A stretch of DNA of 64,000 bases from the NCBI GenBank assembly GCA_024690665.1, contig JAILOU010000033.1:60155-124154 (forward strand), given 5' to 3'. Below, piece after piece: positions 42,091-50,584 of this stretch (positions within the stretch are counted from its first letter, which is position 1; the number at the start of each line of letters is the position of its first letter). The DNA is from Eubacterium sp. (lineage in GTDB: Bacteria; Bacillota; Clostridia; Lachnospirales; Lachnospiraceae). The notes beneath the pieces are model-generated. The model was not told where the DNA came from, did not search any database, and saw nothing but the letters and a program-made list of their open reading frames with translations. The translations under genes were made by a program, and so were the position numbers.

Positions 42091-42816
42091 CTAAATATGT
42101 ATCTGGCTTAACACTTTTCCAATACTGTCATTAATGACAAGATCGGCCTTGGCATCCATCGGCGTCGTGGATTTGTTGATTAATACCAGTTTATTTCCTC
42201 TATAATAGTCTATCAGCCCTGCTGCCGGATAAACGGCCAGCGATGTTCCGCCAATAATTAACATGTCTGCTTCACTGATGGCTTTAATCGACTTTGTAAT
42301 TGTATCGTTATCAAGTCCTTCTTCATATAATACAACGTCAGGCTTTACAAGCCCTCCGCATGCATCACATTTTGGAATATCTTCACTGTTTTGAATATAT
42401 TCTACCGGGAAGAACTTGCCACATTTTGTGCAATAGTTGCGAAGTACGCTTCCGTGTAACTCATAAACCGCTTTCGAATCTGCTGCCTGATGAAGTCCGT
42501 CTATATTCTGTGTTACAACTGCGGTAAGCTTGCCTTTTGCTTCCATTTCCGCAAGTTTTTTGTGTGCGTCATTTGGTTTTGCATCCAGGCATAACATCTT
42601 ATCTTTATAGAATCGATAAAACTCCTGTGTCTGTCGCATAAAAAATGTGTGACTTAAAATGGTTTCCGGTGGATAATCATACTTTTGATTATATAACCCG
42701 TCTACGCTTCGAAAATCCGGTATTCCACTTTCTGTCGATACACCTGCGCCCCCGAAAAATACAATTCTTTCCGACTCATCAACCATCTTTTGTAATGTTT
42801 CTATTTCTGTTGACAT
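42091..42816 (-). CDS. NAD-dependent protein deacylase (sirtuin family)
   Basis: 'FFGGAGVSTESGIPDFRS', 'VVTQNIDGLHQAA', 'CTKCGKFF...PKCDACGGLVKPDVVLYEE'. Confidence 0.96.
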   Translation of the reverse strand: MSTEIETLQKMVDESERIVFFGGAGVSTESGIPDFRSVDGLYNQKYDYPPETILSHTFFMRQTQEFYRFYKDKMLCLDAKPNDAHKKLAEMEAKGKLTAVVTQNIDGLHQAADSKAVYELHGSVLRNYCTKCGKFFPVEYIQNSEDIPKCDACGGLVKPDVVLYEEGLDNDTITKSIKAISEADMLIIGGTSLAVYPAAGLIDYYRGNKLVLINKSTTPMDAKADLVINDSIGKVLSQIHI

Positions 42817-42910
42817 GTTCGATTCCTCCTCTTTTTTTATTACTCCTGCTTCAGGCGGTTTTCATTGATTTCATTATATCCATTTTGTATTAAAAAATCT
42901 ATGTAACACT

Positions 42911-42935
42911 AGATATTTTGATTATCAAAATATCT
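42911..42935. promoter_or_regulatory. FabT-like operator: perfect 11-bp inverted repeat
   Basis: agatattttga tta tcaaaatatct, ~75 bp upstream of a MarR/FabT-like gene; core TTTTGATTATCAAAA resembles the published streptococcal FabT motif. Confidence 0.65.
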
Positions 42936-43009
42936 TGTTTCTTTTCTTTTCTTCCTATATAATATTTTATAAGTAAGTAATCATTAACTATAGTGAAAGA
43001 AGGACGCAC

Positions 43010-43462
43010 ATGGGAAATACCTATGATACCTTTAATGAAATTCTCGTGAAACTGTTCAACGATATCACCGATATCGAGGCGCAGGCAATTATTACCGAGG
43101 AATTTAAAGATATTTCAAACAATGATTTTCATATTATCGAAGCAATTGGCTGTGATGAGCCTCAAAGCATGTCCTCCGTTGCTCATAAACTTAATATTAC
43201 CGTCGGTACTTTAACGATTGCGATTAATAACCTTGTGAAAAAGGGCTACGTTAACCGTTCCCGTAGTGATAAGGATCGCCGTGTTGTTTTAATTTCTCTC
43301 ACGGATAAGGGCATTACTGCTTTTATTCATCACAAGAATTTTCACGACGAGATGGTGAAAGCTACCGTCGAGGGGCTTAATGATGAGGATCGCCAGGTTC
43401 TTGTTAAGGCCTTGTCCAATCTGAGTAATTTCTTTAAGAATTATATGAACCGTACTTCTTAG
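43010..43462 (+). CDS. MarR-family transcriptional regulator (FabT-like)
   Basis: 'VAHKLNITVGTLTIAINNLVKKGYVNRSRSDKDRRVVLISLTDKG' wHTH. Confidence 0.88.
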   Translation: MGNTYDTFNEILVKLFNDITDIEAQAIITEEFKDISNNDFHIIEAIGCDEPQSMSSVAHKLNITVGTLTIAINNLVKKGYVNRSRSDKDRRVVLISLTDKGITAFIHHKNFHDEMVKATVEGLNDEDRQVLVKALSNLSNFFKNYMNRTS

Positions 43463-43490
43463 TGCGGTTCTTTTTTTTGTGGTTGTTTTG

Positions 43491-43606
43491 GTGAGTGGCG
43501 TTTCCTCAAAGGCATACTATTTTCTCCTGCACCGATGCCGCCGCTATTCGCTTCTTTCCTGCGCATCTTTGTTTCGCTCGCCGGCGCCCGTGTTCTGCTA
43601 GGATGG
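43491..43606 (+). repeat. Dispersed head repeat, copy 2 (left arm of inverted-repeat structure)
   Basis: gcaccgatgccgccgct...gcgcccgtgttctgctaggatgg shared with 20022-20205 and reverse complement of ~44270-44386. Confidence 0.85.
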
Positions 43607-43621
43607 TTGTGATTATATTAC

Positions 43622-43741
43622 ATGAAATGGCTGCTGTGCCTTCGGCACAACTTCCGTAATAAAAGAATCGGAGGAATTGCAAGCAAGCTTGCTCCTCCGA
43701 TTCTTTCATTCCTAATCTGCTTTGCAGATAAGCCATTTCAT
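43622..43741 (+). other. Cloverleaf-like fold A (closing stem plus three hairpins)
   Basis: Closing stem atgaaatggct (43622-43632)/agccatttcat (43731-43741); arm1 tgtgcc-ttc-ggcaca (43635-43649); arm2 14-bp stem 43662-43675/43693-43706 with inner gcaag-caag-cttgc; arm3 atctgc-ttt-gcagat (43715-43729). Confidence 0.8.
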
Positions 43742-43750
43742 TTACGTTAA

Positions 43751-43880
43751 CCGAGGCAGCCTCGGTTCGCCCGGTGACTCGCTATCGATGCTCGTCAAGA
43801 ACCGGCGGCTCTCGACGTGCAGTTCGAAAATGTATCCTTTTCGGTCACTGGTTGTTCCCTACCGCAACAAAACTCAATGC
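43751..43880 (+). repeat. Second repeat module, copy A
   Basis: ccgaggcagcctcggttcg...gatgctcgtcaa...ggcggctctcgacgtgc...ttcgaaaatgtat; matches reverse complement of ~43990-44125. Confidence 0.75.
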
Positions 43881-43935
43881 ACTAGTGGCCGGAACATAAA
43901 TTTCAAAAATCAGAGCTACCTCCGATAGTGTAAAA

Positions 43936-43974
43936 GAAATGGCTTGTTGTGTTGCAAACACAACAGGCTATTTC
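43936..43974. repeat. Central small palindrome of inverted-repeat structure
   Basis: gaaatggc ... tgttgtgtt-gca-aacacaaca ... gctatttc. Confidence 0.8.
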
Positions 43975-43989
43975 CTGTAACCAACTCCC

Positions 43990-44125
43990 CCGCTATGAGA
44001 ACCCATTGTTTCGCCGGGAATAACCTTCCTTCTTTCGAAGAGAATACATTTCGACAAGCACATCGAGAGCCGCCAAAATTTTACGAGTATCTGATGCACG
44101 CCAAACCGAACCGAGGCTGCCTCGG
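43990..44125 (-). repeat. Second repeat module, copy B (inverted relative to copy A)
   Basis: Reverse complement contains ccgaggcagcctcggttcg...gatactcgtaaa...ggcggctctcgatgtgc...tcgaaatgtat. Confidence 0.75.
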
Positions 44126-44133
44126 ATGAAGAA

Positions 44134-44255
44134 AAGAAATGGCCCGTCTGCGTAGCAGACTAGGCATGGAAAAAGCAAAGAACGCAAGCTTGCTTGTGGT
44201 TTCTTTGCTTTTTTTATGACGTAAGGTGTGCCGAAGGCACAACAGGCCATTTCTT
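44134..44255 (-). other. Cloverleaf-like fold B (closing stem plus three hairpins)
   Basis: Closing stem aagaaatggcc (44134-44144)/ggccatttctt (44245-44255); arms gtctgc-gta-gcagac (44146-44160), 13-bp stem 44170-44182/44201-44213 with inner cgcaag-cttg-cttgtg, and tgtgcc-gaa-ggcaca (44227-44241). Confidence 0.8.
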
Positions 44256-44264
44256 GTAAACATA

Positions 44265-44386
44265 CTATATCTATCCTAGCAGAACACGGGCGGTGGCGGG
44301 TAAAACACAAGATACGCAGTAAAATTTTGAAAAGCGGCGGGTCGGTGCGGGGAGAAATCGTATTCTCTGAGAAAGCACCACCTCAC
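44265..44386 (-). repeat. Dispersed head repeat, copy 3 (right arm of inverted-repeat structure)
   Basis: Reverse complement gtgaggtggtgctttctcagagaatacgatttctccccgcaccga...cccgtgttctgctaggat; near-identical segments to copy 1. Confidence 0.88.
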
Positions 44387-45243
44387 GACTCGCGGCGAAC
44401 AAGTTCATTATACACATCACGCTTACTTACGCCCCTGTCCTTTGCCACCAGTTTCATAGCATCCTTTCGGGCGATTCCCTGATTCTCATAATGGGCCATA
44501 TGTTCCTCAAGACTCATCATTTCCCAGTTTTTCCGCTCCTCATCTCTTTGCTCCGCAAAACTTTTACCTTCAATCAAGATCACATACTCACCACGCGGCT
44601 CCTGACGATTGTAGAAATCCAGCGCCTCGGCAAAAGTTGTCACAAAAACATTTTCATAACGTTTGGTAATTTCCTTAACAAGTGTAATCTTGCGATTACC
44701 CAGTTGATCATATAACTCCTGTAACGTTTTCTTCAGATGATGCGGCGCCTCATATAATATAATGGTTCGGCTTTCCGTTTTAAGCTGTTCATAGATATCC
44801 TTTTTGAGTTGTTTGTCCTTTGGTAAAAAAGCTTCAAAGCAAAAACGACGAGACGGCATACCGGAGAGTGCAAGAGCACTGACACACGCGCAGGCTCCCG
44901 GCGCAATTGAGACATCAATACCGGCCTCGTGACATAGCCGCACCAGATCCTCACCGGGATCAGAGATTCCCGGCATTCCGGCATCCGTAATAAGCGCAAT
45001 GTCCTTGCCCTCCCGTAACTTTTGAATCAGCTGGTGCGCCTTTTCGATCTTATTAAATTCATGATAACTTGTCATCGGTGTCTTAATTTCAAAATGATTG
45101 AGCAATTTAATTGAATTTCTGGTGTCCTCAGCTGCAATCAGATCCACTTCCTTTAACAGCCGGACCACCCGATATGTCATATCCTCAAGATTACCGATTG
45201 GCGTTGCACATAGATACAACGTCCCCATATTCGTCTCTTCCAT
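44383..45243 (-). CDS. rsmI: 16S rRNA (cytidine-2'-O)-methyltransferase RsmI
   Basis: 'GTLYLCATPIGNLEDMTYRVVRLLKEVDLIAAEDTR', 'ITDAGMPGISDPGEDLV'; start may be 45228. Confidence 0.96.
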   Translation of the reverse strand: MEETNMGTLYLCATPIGNLEDMTYRVVRLLKEVDLIAAEDTRNSIKLLNHFEIKTPMTSYHEFNKIEKAHQLIQKLREGKDIALITDAGMPGISDPGEDLVRLCHEAGIDVSIAPGACACVSALALSGMPSRRFCFEAFLPKDKQLKKDIYEQLKTESRTIILYEAPHHLKKTLQELYDQLGNRKITLVKEITKRYENVFVTTFAEALDFYNRQEPRGEYVILIEGKSFAEQRDEERKNWEMMSLEEHMAHYENQGIARKDAMKLVAKDRGVSKRDVYNELVRRES

Positions 45244-45992
45244 TATTCATCCTTTTGTTTTCCATAGATTTGATAGATTTCATCCGTGTATACGCCCTGT
45301 TTCTCATAGATAATCAACGGCTTTTCCACTGTGATTCTGGACTTGGCACCCTTAATTCCCTCAATCAACACCATATTTGGTTCCTGATCGACATATGGAT
45401 ACGCCAGTCGCATCCTTTTAGGCTCAATTCCTGCCAAAACCATTTCATAAAAGATCTCCGCAAGACGAAATGGACGATGCACCATATAAAAATGGCCCTT
45501 TACTTTAAGTAGTTTCGCACTCTGCGTCAGGATATCCCTGAGATTACAAGCCACCTCATGTCTGGCAATCGTTTTTGCATCGTCCCGGTTGCGAAGACCG
45601 TGATCCGCAATCATATAAGGCGGATTTGTTGTGACAATATCAAAAGAAGATGCTCCTAATAGATTAGCAGCATCTTTAATATCTCCTGTCACTATGTCAA
45701 TCCGCTCTTCAAGATTGTTGTAAATGACGCTTCGGCGCGCCATGTCCGCACTTTCCATTTGAAGCTCAAGGCCTGTGATATGAACGCCCTCATACCGGGC
45801 ACTCATTAAGATGGGAATGATGCCGTTGCCGGTTCCAAGATCGGCCGCTTTAACATCACCCCGAGCTTTTGCAAAATCACTGAGTAAAACAGCATCCATT
45901 CCAAAACAAAATCGATTTGGATTTTGAATAATCTGATAACCTTTCATCTCGAGATCATCAAGCCTCTCGCCATCCTTTAGCAAATTAGTCAA
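45243..45992 (-). CDS. tRNA1(Val) (adenine(37)-N6)-methyltransferase family (TrmN6-like)
   Basis: 'DLGTGNGIIPILMSAR' SAM motif and 'IVTTNPPYM' NPPY motif. Confidence 0.9.
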   Translation of the reverse strand: MTNLLKDGERLDDLEMKGYQIIQNPNRFCFGMDAVLLSDFAKARGDVKAADLGTGNGIIPILMSARYEGVHITGLELQMESADMARRSVIYNNLEERIDIVTGDIKDAANLLGASSFDIVTTNPPYMIADHGLRNRDDAKTIARHEVACNLRDILTQSAKLLKVKGHFYMVHRPFRLAEIFYEMVLAGIEPKRMRLAYPYVDQEPNMVLIEGIKGAKSRITVEKPLIIYEKQGVYTDEIYQIYGKQKDE

Positions 45993-47022
45993 GCTTAGAG
46001 CCTCCGTCTTTTTCTTCTAACTTCTTAAGTTCTTTTTCTTCTGCCGTCATCTTTTGCTTTTCTTTGTTTTTATGACGGTTTTTATTCTTGTTCTTATTTT
46101 TATTTTGCTTGTTCTTTGAATTCTTGTTCGCTTCCTTAGTCGTCGGCTTTTGCTCCTCGCATGCAGGCTCTTGCTCTTGCGGTTCCTCTTCCTGATTTTT
46201 CTTTTTACGTCTCGTCTTAAACTTAAGGTCCGCTACCGGATATTCAAGAATTTCCTTTTCATCATCATGCTCCACAACAATCTTCACCAGCTGTCTAAGC
46301 ACATTGATTTGAGTAACTTCACCCTTTTCACCGGTTGGCGTCAGCACACGATCTCCGATATTAGGAAGCTGTTTATTCAGATATTCATATGTCTCCTGCT
46401 CATTACGAAGACAGCACATAAGTCTACCACAGGTACCTGAAATCTTCGTCGGATTTAAAGACAGATTCTGCTCTTTTGCCATTTTAATGGAAACCGGTGC
46501 AAAATCGCTCAAATAGGTGTGACAACACATAGGGCGTCCACAGATTCCAAGACCACCCATAATCTTCGTTTCATCCCTGACACCAATTTGACGAAGTTCT
46601 ATTCTGGTTCGAAAGACACTCGCTAAATCCTTTACAAGCTCACGAAAGTCGATTCTTCCATCCGCGGTAAAGTAAAAAAGTAATTTGTTATTGTCAAATG
46701 TATACTCTGCTTCTACCAGTTTCATTTCCAGTTCGTGTTTACGAATCTTTTCCTTGCAGATTTTAAAAGCCTCTTTTTCACGTTCTTTATTCTTCTCAAC
46801 CTTTTCATCATCCTGCGCAGTTGCAATTCGCATCACAGGTTTTAAAGGCTGTACAACCTCGTCGTCTGCCATCTTACGATTCGGCACAACAACGCGTCCA
46901 TATTCCACGCCTCTGGCAGTCTCCACGATTACATGATCACCCAGCGTTACTTTATTATCAACCGGATCAAAGAAATAAATCTTACCGGCCTGGCGGAATC
47001 TCACGCCAATTACATCTACCAT
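45985..47022 (-). CDS. PSP1 domain protein (RicT/YaaT-like)
   Basis: 'GGLGICGRPMCCHTYLSDFAPVSIKMAKEQNLSLNPTKISGTCGRLMCCL'; Lys-rich C-terminal tail. Confidence 0.93.
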   Translation of the reverse strand: MVDVIGVRFRQAGKIYFFDPVDNKVTLGDHVIVETARGVEYGRVVVPNRKMADDEVVQPLKPVMRIATAQDDEKVEKNKEREKEAFKICKEKIRKHELEMKLVEAEYTFDNNKLLFYFTADGRIDFRELVKDLASVFRTRIELRQIGVRDETKIMGGLGICGRPMCCHTYLSDFAPVSIKMAKEQNLSLNPTKISGTCGRLMCCLRNEQETYEYLNKQLPNIGDRVLTPTGEKGEVTQINVLRQLVKIVVEHDDEKEILEYPVADLKFKTRRKKKNQEEEPQEQEPACEEQKPTTKEANKNSKNKQNKNKNKNKNRHKNKEKQKMTAEEKELKKLEEKDGGSKLD

Positions 47023-47058
47023 CTATGGTTATCCTCCATCTATCTGTTTTTGAAATCC

Positions 47059-48054
47059 TTATCCCAGATTTCGCTTTATTGTCCACAAAAGCAGTTCCAC
47101 TACAAGGTCCAGATTCACATTGGCTGTGACTCTTGCCTGTGCATTTTTCACTGCTTCTAATATTTCATTTAACTGTTCATAGCCAGCGCGACTTGCCTGG
47201 TCTTTGATTGCATAGATTTCATCTTTGAAAATCAAGCCGTTAACATCAGCTGTTGCCTTATACAAAAGCACATCGCGGTACCAAATCATCATAAGGTCAA
47301 AATAATCCCTGATTTCTAAGTTGTACTCACGAATTCTCTTAATCGCATCAAGGAGTTCAAACTCCTGCATCTGCTCGATATTTTTAAGAACCGAGATGAC
47401 CTGCGACTTTAGTTCGTTAAATTCCGTTGAACGGGCAAGGTCTATCGCTTTTCCGACATTGCCTTGTGCAAATGCTACGCACACATCCGCCTGATAATCC
47501 GGTATCTCGCAGTTTTCCATCAGATATGTTTTGATGAGCTGCTCACTGACCGGATGAAGATTCAAGGTTACGCATCTAGACAGAATCGTTGGTAAAAACA
47601 ACTCGGCATTCGTCGTCAAAAGTAAGATGATAATATATTCCGGCGGTTCTTCAATCGTCTTAAGAAGCGCGTTTTGCGCCTGCACATTCATCTTCTCAGC
47701 TTCATCCACGATATAAATCTTATATCTGCTGCTATATGGCCGAACTGCAACATCATTATTAATCTGCACACGAATATCCTCAACCGTAATGGTGTTCGGT
47801 TTTTCGTGTTCCACATAGATGATGTCCGGCTGGTTATGCGAAATGGCCTGCTTACAAGAATGGCACTGCATACACGGTTCTTCGCCACCCTGTTCACACT
47901 GCAGGGTCTGGGCAAATGCCTCCGCCAGCATCATTTTCCCCGAACGATCTTCTCCGTTTAAGATATAAGCATGTGATACCTTCTTGGCCTTAGCCACCTT
48001 CTTCATATGCTCTATAATCTTCTCATGTCCGATGATTTTGGAAAAATCTGCCAT
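47059..48054 (-). CDS. holB: DNA polymerase III subunit delta'
   Basis: 'HAYILNGEDRSGKMMLAEAFAQTL', 'CMQCHSCKQ', 'AEKMNVQAQNALLKTIEEPP'. Confidence 0.92.
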   Translation of the reverse strand: MADFSKIIGHEKIIEHMKKVAKAKKVSHAYILNGEDRSGKMMLAEAFAQTLQCEQGGEEPCMQCHSCKQAISHNQPDIIYVEHEKPNTITVEDIRVQINNDVAVRPYSSRYKIYIVDEAEKMNVQAQNALLKTIEEPPEYIIILLLTTNAELFLPTILSRCVTLNLHPVSEQLIKTYLMENCEIPDYQADVCVAFAQGNVGKAIDLARSTEFNELKSQVISVLKNIEQMQEFELLDAIKRIREYNLEIRDYFDLMMIWYRDVLLYKATADVNGLIFKDEIYAIKDQASRAGYEQLNEILEAVKNAQARVTANVNLDLVVELLLWTIKRNLG

Positions 48055-48073
48055 TCATCTGCACTCCTTTGCT

Positions 48074-48523
48074 TTATGTTATGATGTCGATTAGCATCCC
48101 GCGAATCTCATCAATCCGACTTAGAATCTCCAGATGATTCGACTCGTCTTTAATCAGCTCTTTGGCAAGCGCATCAAGATTGTCATCAATCTGCTTGATA
48201 ATGCCATATACCCTGTGGCGACCGCGTCTGTCCAAAAAGTTTTCTCTGGAAAATTTATGCGAGCGCGAAACAATTTCATTTAAAAATCCTTTCACAAGTT
48301 CGCGATATTTTTTCATATCACGAATATCCATATGGCGGGCAATGTGCTCCCCCATCTTCGTGATATCATTTAGCATGTTATTCAGTGTTTCCTGCAACTG
48401 CGCCTCTTCGACATTGCTCGCAAGTGTGAACTTAAAGGAGCCATCTCCTGTTTCCACTTGACTTGTCTGCTGCGTTGGCGCAACCGGATTGGTCTGGTTT
48501 ACTTTTATATCCATGGCAATCAC
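48074..48523 (-). CDS. YaaR family protein (DUF327)
   Basis: '[52 protein letters not shown]'. Confidence 0.88.
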   Translation of the reverse strand: MIAMDIKVNQTNPVAPTQQTSQVETGDGSFKFTLASNVEEAQLQETLNNMLNDITKMGEHIARHMDIRDMKKYRELVKGFLNEIVSRSHKFSRENFLDRRGRHRVYGIIKQIDDNLDALAKELIKDESNHLEILSRIDEIRGMLIDIIT

Positions 48524-48579
48524 TCCTGTTTTGCATACTGACTAAGTATAGCATATTTACTGCAACTTTGCGAACTTTC

Positions 48580-49158
48580 TTACACGTTCAGATTGGCCAA
48601 AATTTCGTTTACGCATCTGGTCAAATCATCATTTTGATAGGTGTGTGTAATTCCGAGTTTCGCGATTTTCTCTTTCGCAAAATCCTCTTCATCTGCTAGA
48701 TATCGTCTGCACATCTCAGCGTACTTTGGATGTGTTTGACTTCGCTCTCTCTCAAGCGCTCTTGATAGCCTTACACCATCATCTACTTCTATATAAATCG
48801 GCACAATTTCCTCGTCAGAATAGTAATTTTTCAAACTTTCATAAACCGGAAGTGTTCCGATGTAGAGATAATTTCCCTTCGCCAAGTCAATCTGCCCGTC
48901 ATCCACAGTCAGATAATGCCACGGCCCATGAACCGTCTCATAACAGCGCCTTTCAATAATTTTCCCTTCCGCTTCAAGTTCACCAAGTTTTATCTCGTCG
49001 ATAAAATGATACTCTCTGCCTTCTATTTCCCCTTCGCGAATCGGCCTTGTCGTGTACGGAACTACCGTGATCAGATCCGGGCGAATCTTTTTTAACTCTT
49101 TGTATATCGTATCTTTTCCCGATGAACTTTTTCCCATCAGGCATAATAATTTTCCCAT
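48580..49158 (-). CDS. Guanylate kinase-like protein
   Basis: 'LCLMGKSSSGKDTIYKELKK', 'VVPYTTRPIREGEIEGREYHFI'. Confidence 0.88.
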   Translation of the reverse strand: MGKLLCLMGKSSSGKDTIYKELKKIRPDLITVVPYTTRPIREGEIEGREYHFIDEIKLGELEAEGKIIERRCYETVHGPWHYLTVDDGQIDLAKGNYLYIGTLPVYESLKNYYSDEEIVPIYIEVDDGVRLSRALERERSQTHPKYAEMCRRYLADEEDFAKEKIAKLGITHTYQNDDLTRCVNEILANLNV

Positions 49159-49159
49159 G

Positions 49160-50584
49160 TTATTGTACTACCTTTACTGTTTTATTGGTTTGATCGGACA
49201 GGCCTTCTAGCTGATACCCCTCCGCTTTCAGTTCCTTTACAGATGTCATCATATCCTGCGTAATTCTCTCTCCCGGAACCACAAATGGAATTCCCGGAGG
49301 ATACAGATACAGATAATCACAGCTGATATGTCCTGCGCTTTCTTCTATCGGTACCTTTTTTTGCACCACATTCTCAGTTTCATATGGCAACATAACCTGC
49401 TCTTTTTCCTGGTATAACTGCTTCATCAGTTGCTGCGTATCGCACCGTTTCGATGGCTGTTTTTCCTCAATCGATGAGTCTATCTGACGAAGCGCCTTAC
49501 TTAACCGGTCCAGACCTTCTTGTGTATCCATGTAGCTTGTCAGCGCTGTTGCAATCTCGCCTGCGCACATCTCAAGCTCTAGCAGATGCTCATCCCTTAG
49601 CGTTTCAAAAATCATTCGTCCGCTCAACTTGCCAGAGGCATCACATAACAGAATTTTTGAAGGATCCTTTCCAAATACGAATTCTTGCGGAACATACGCC
49701 TGAATAGATTTTAGCTGCCCGATCTGTTCATAAAATGTTTTTAACCGGCAAGCGAAGCCGGAAAAGATTTCGTCTGCATGCTCGTGAAGGTGTGTGATAC
49801 ACGCATCCATTTGCGCCATAAACAGATAAGACGGCGAACTTGTCTCATACACATCCAGATAGAACATGATTTTCTCTTCTTTAACACAATCTGAACACCT
49901 GTGTAATAGCGCCGTCTGCGTATAAGAGTTAAGCGTTTTATGCATGCTTTGAATGACCAGGTCTGCCCCCTTAGAAACTGCTGAGTCCGGGAAATATGGA
50001 TGAAACCCAAAGTGCGCCCCATGCGCCTCATCTACGATAAGGACTGCGCCGTGTTCATGTACAACCTCGGCAATTCCTTCCACATCGCTTACAATTCCGT
50101 CATACGTAGGCGAAGTGATAAAAACGGCCTTAACATTCGGGTTTTGCAAAAGCGCCTTGTCCACTTCTTCTTTTTGCACATCCAGACACAATCCCCTCCT
50201 GGAAATTCTTGGAGACAGATAGGAAATCTTCAGTTGTCGCAAATGCGCTGCGTGATATGCCGCTTTATGACTACCTCTGTGAAGCAGGATTTCATCTTTG
50301 CTGTTACAAACTGCACTGATAGCGGCAAGAATTCCGGCAGTACTTCCATTTACCAGATAATAACTGTTTTTTGCACCATATAACTTAGCGGCTCTTTCTT
50401 GCGCTTCTTTTATGATTCCCTGTGGATTATGCAGATTGTCAAATCCTGTTATCTCTGTATAATCATACAAATATCCCGACTGCAATCGCTCTTTTTGCGA
50501 CATCTGTCTTTTATGCCCAGGCATATGAAAGGGATATACCCCTTTTTTGTCGTAGTTTTCTATATGTTCTTTTATTGACTTCAT
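49160..50584 (-). CDS. Orn/Lys/Arg decarboxylase family (aminotransferase class I/II-type PLP enzyme)
   Basis: 'GVYPFHMPGHKRQ', 'YYLVNGSTAGILAAISA', 'VDEAHGAHFGFHP...VIQSMHKTLNSYTQTALLH'; start 50584 with GGAAAAGGG upstream. Confidence 0.92.
   Translation of the reverse strand: MKSIKEHIENYDKKGVYPFHMPGHKRQMSQKERLQSGYLYDYTEITGFDNLHNPQGIIKEAQERAAKLYGAKNSYYLVNGSTAGILAAISAVCNSKDEILLHRGSHKAAYHAAHLRQLKISYLSPRISRRGLCLDVQKEEVDKALLQNPNVKAVFITSPTYDGIVSDVEGIAEVVHEHGAVLIVDEAHGAHFGFHPYFPDSAVSKGADLVIQSMHKTLNSYTQTALLHRCSDCVKEEKIMFYLDVYETSSPSYLFMAQMDACITHLHEHADEIFSGFACRLKTFYEQIGQLKSIQAYVPQEFVFGKDPSKILLCDASGKLSGRMIFETLRDEHLLELEMCAGEIATALTSYMDTQEGLDRLSKALRQIDSSIEEKQPSKRCDTQQLMKQLYQEKEQVMLPYETENVVQKKVPIEESAGHISCDYLYLYPPGIPFVVPGERITQDMMTSVKELKAEGYQLEGLSDQTNKTVKVVQ

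Noticed and set aside
43662-43706. Middle arm of cloverleaf A as an ordinary rho-independent terminator
   Set aside because: The stem is strong but not followed by a T tract on either strand, and it is enclosed by the closing stem; arm B has a T run and could terminate, so a termination role is not excluded for B.
43722-44310. Small ORFs 43722..43928 (+), 43993..44310 (-), 44081..44263 (-) with 'RGSLGS' peptides
   Set aside because: They lie across the inverted-repeat modules; the frame between conserved islands differs by 2 nt between the copies and there are no RBSs, so they are probably spurious ORFs on a noncoding repeat.
43491-44386. CRISPR array or group II intron explanation for the repeat region
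   Set aside because: No regularly spaced direct repeats with unique spacers, no cas genes, and no reverse transcriptase or domain V-like hairpin recognised.
43491-44386. IS element explanation
   Set aside because: No transposase ORF is present in the interval; a non-autonomous MITE-like origin remains possible but is not demonstrated.
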